DNA of 64,000 bases from Novilysobacter antarcticus (lineage in GTDB: Bacteria; Pseudomonadota; Gammaproteobacteria; Xanthomonadales; Xanthomonadaceae): NCBI RefSeq assembly GCF_019802285.1, contig NZ_JAIEUJ010000002.1, positions 744,001-808,000 of the forward strand, in the 5' to 3' direction. Made by a program: the position numbers and the translations under genes. The notes under the pieces are model-generated. The model was not told the DNA's origin. It saw nothing but the letters and a program-made list of their open reading frames with translations, and made no database searches. How positions within the stretch are numbered: the first letter of the stretch is position 1; every line of letters begins with the position of its first letter. This document shows positions 63,009 through 64,000 of this stretch, piece by piece.

Positions 63009-63058
63009 GGCCGCTGCGGACTGCGGCCGGAATGCTGATGCGAACCGGGTAACCCGGT
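63009..63058 (-). promoter_or_regulatory. Structured leader of nrdJ
   Basis: Upstream of nrdJ on the minus strand lie a hairpin with arms GGCCGC (63009-63014) and GCGGCC (63023-63028), and a perfect palindrome ACCGGGT-A-ACCCGGT at 63044-63058. They are 20-70 bases from the nrdJ ATG and could affect translation or bind a regulator. No B12-box or other riboswitch core was recognised. Confidence 0.4.
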
Positions 63059-63207
63059 ATTGGTGGGGTTGCGATGTCGGGGCGGGCAGCATCGTATCCG
63101 TCGTCTCGACGATCCGGCCGGCGGGCCTTCCCAGCCCGGTCACACCGCGAATTGACACTCATTGGAAGACGGGCGAAGGCGAGCGATAGACCCAAATGCT
63201 GGGTTTA

Positions 63208-63249
63208 TTGCCTGCCGTGACCACAACATGTTGTGTCCATGACAGGCAA
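63208..63249. promoter_or_regulatory. 42-bp dyad, candidate NrdR operator
   Basis: Two 21-base half-sites centred at 63228.5 match at 17 of 21 positions. The outer arms are TTGCCTG (63208-63214) and CAGGCAA (63243-63249), and the core is the perfect palindrome CACAACATGTTGTG (63222-63235). The 16-base core fits the NrdR box pattern (ACACWATATATWGTGT) at 13 of 16 positions. A weaker dyad, ACCCA/TGGGT, lies about 31 bases to the left (63190-63204), the kind of spacing reported for paired NrdR boxes. It is placed between divergent nrdJ and degQ and could control either. Confidence 0.5.
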
Positions 63250-63409
63250 CAAAGCTACCGCCCCATCCCGGCCAAGTCAACGCTGGCGAAGACCCCATTT
63301 TGGGGTTATGGGCGACCTGCAGCGCTAACGTGAAAACCGCTTTCATCGACGATTTACCGGGATTGAACGAGACTTGTTGATTGACCTTGACCCCTGCCAC
63401 GGACCGCGT

Positions 63410-64000
63410 ATGAGCATGCATCCGACTTCCTCCCGACCTTCCCTGCGCACTCTGGCGATGCTGATGCTCGCGGCCTGTTTTGGTGGGGTGGTCGCCGGCG
63501 TGGTCCTGCACGGCCTGCAGACGCCTGCCGTGGCCGCGCCGCTCACCGCGCCGGCGGCATCCGCCATCACACCGATGACGGCATCCCTGCCTTCCGCCGT
63601 CGGCGGGCAGCCGCTGCCATCGCTGGCCCCGATGCTCGCCCGGGTCACCCCGGCGGTGGTCAGCGTGCAGGCCAAGCAGCGCGTGCGGCTCAACAATCCA
63701 TTCGCCAACGACCCGATCTTCCGCCGCATGTTCCCGCACATTCCGCAGGAACGGATCGAGCAGTCGCTGGGATCGGGCGTCATCGTCGATGCCGGCCGCG
63801 GTTACGTGCTTACCAATCACCACGTGATCGAGGGCGCCGAGGAAGTGACGGTCACCCTGGCCGATGGGCGCACGCTGGCAGCGGAGTTCGTCGGCTCCGA
63901 TCCGGACACCGACGTGGCGGTGATGCGGATCCCTGCAGAGGGGCTTCAGCAGGTGACGTTTGCCGATTCGGGCGACCTGCGCGTCGGCGATTTCGTGGTC
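63410..64000 (+). CDS. Do/DegQ-family periplasmic serine protease, N-terminal part
   Basis: A HtrA/DegP-type protease and chaperone for misfolded envelope proteins; only 197 codons are in the window. It has an N-terminal hydrophobic signal (LRTLAMLMLAACFGGVVAGVVL), a Pro/Ala-rich linker, and the trypsin-like domain with APMLARVTPAVVSVQ, SLGSGVIVDAGRGYVLTNHHVIEGA (catalytic His138) and DPDTDVAVMRI (catalytic Asp168). The serine and PDZ domains lie to the right. It starts ATGAGC at 63410, with a second ATG at 63416, and no clear ribosome-binding site. It is divergent from nrdJ. Confidence 0.9.
   Translation, partial: MSMHPTSSRPSLRTLAMLMLAACFGGVVAGVVLHGLQTPAVAAPLTAPAASAITPMTASLPSAVGGQPLPSLAPMLARVTPAVVSVQAKQRVRLNNPFANDPIFRRMFPHIPQERIEQSLGSGVIVDAGRGYVLTNHHVIEGAEEVTVTLADGRTLAAEFVGSDPDTDVAVMRIPAEGLQQVTFADSGDLRVGDFVV

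Noticed and set aside
62989-63409. Cobalamin riboswitch upstream of nrdJ
   Set aside because: Expected for a B12-dependent enzyme, but I found no B12-box or the surrounding conserved core; only protein-site-like dyads and simple hairpins.
1-64000. CRISPR arrays, tRNA genes, insertion sequences, prophage
   Set aside because: No regularly spaced repeats, cloverleaf-like tRNA, transposase, integrase or terminal inverted repeats were noticed on either strand; a dedicated tRNA search was not possible.

Overview
The window is about 64 kb of GC-rich chromosomal DNA from a gammaproteobacterium. It most resembles the Xanthomonadaceae/Lysobacteraceae (Lysobacter- or Luteimonas-like). The reasons are the strong preference for G/C at third codon positions, the di-haem cytochrome c4 followed by a tandem DsbA pair, a plant-type glutamate-cysteine ligase, a pteridine reductase beside folK and folB, an aa3-type cytochrome oxidase cluster with a DUF2909 gene on the opposite strand, and a two-polypeptide class II ribonucleotide reductase. 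This is inference from gene content; no marker gene was compared with a database. I saw no tRNA, rRNA, CRISPR array, insertion sequence, prophage or attachment site. Genes are tightly packed and the region reads as core chromosome.

Layout. 1-6500: 5' part of ppc, gshA and engB (minus), then cytochrome c4, two DsbA-like proteins and an endonuclease/exonuclease/phosphatase-fold protein (plus). 6500-16340: an orphan TonB-dependent receptor, a TauE/SafE permease, lytic transglycosylase slt, cca, a VanZ-like gene coupled to a MidA/NDUFAF7-type methyltransferase, and a pteridine reductase. 16340-18833: a DUF3149 miniprotein and a folB-mscM-folK operon with 4-nt overlaps. 18971-23794: tsaD divergent from rpsU-yqeY-yihY-dnaG, a macromolecular-synthesis operon without rpoD next to dnaG. 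23852-32081: the whole aa3 cytochrome c oxidase biogenesis block: ctaC, ctaD, a 46-residue assembly protein, ctaG, ctaE, then surf1, an SCO-like gene, ctaA and ctaB. 32501-36783: bifunctional putA without a DNA-binding domain and a YfdC-type formate/nitrite channel.

36851-42359 is a minus-strand operon resembling arsenosugar biosynthesis: a VTT-domain/flavin disulfide reductase fusion, two glycosyltransferases, a fatty-acid-hydroxylase family protein and the radical SAM enzyme ArsS. No arsM is in view. 42649-43943 encodes an exported MsrB-MsrA pair. 44027-51067 is a mixed region: DUF1499, three small secreted unknowns, a HAD phosphatase, a PQQ-dependent sugar dehydrogenase, an EF-hand protein, an AmiD-like amidase and an outer-membrane barrel. 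51088-59769 is one 2,893-codon cyclic beta-1,2-glucan synthase. 59896-62988 encodes the split class II ribonucleotide reductase, divergent from a DegQ/DegP-type protease that runs off the right edge.

Most interesting signals: an A10 homopolymer inside the nrdJ second-subunit gene, followed by stop codons in both shifted frames; a 42-bp dyad between nrdJ and degQ that resembles an NrdR operator; the arsenosugar-like operon with a lipid-modifying enzyme but no methyltransferase; and a mechanosensitive channel translationally coupled between two folate genes.
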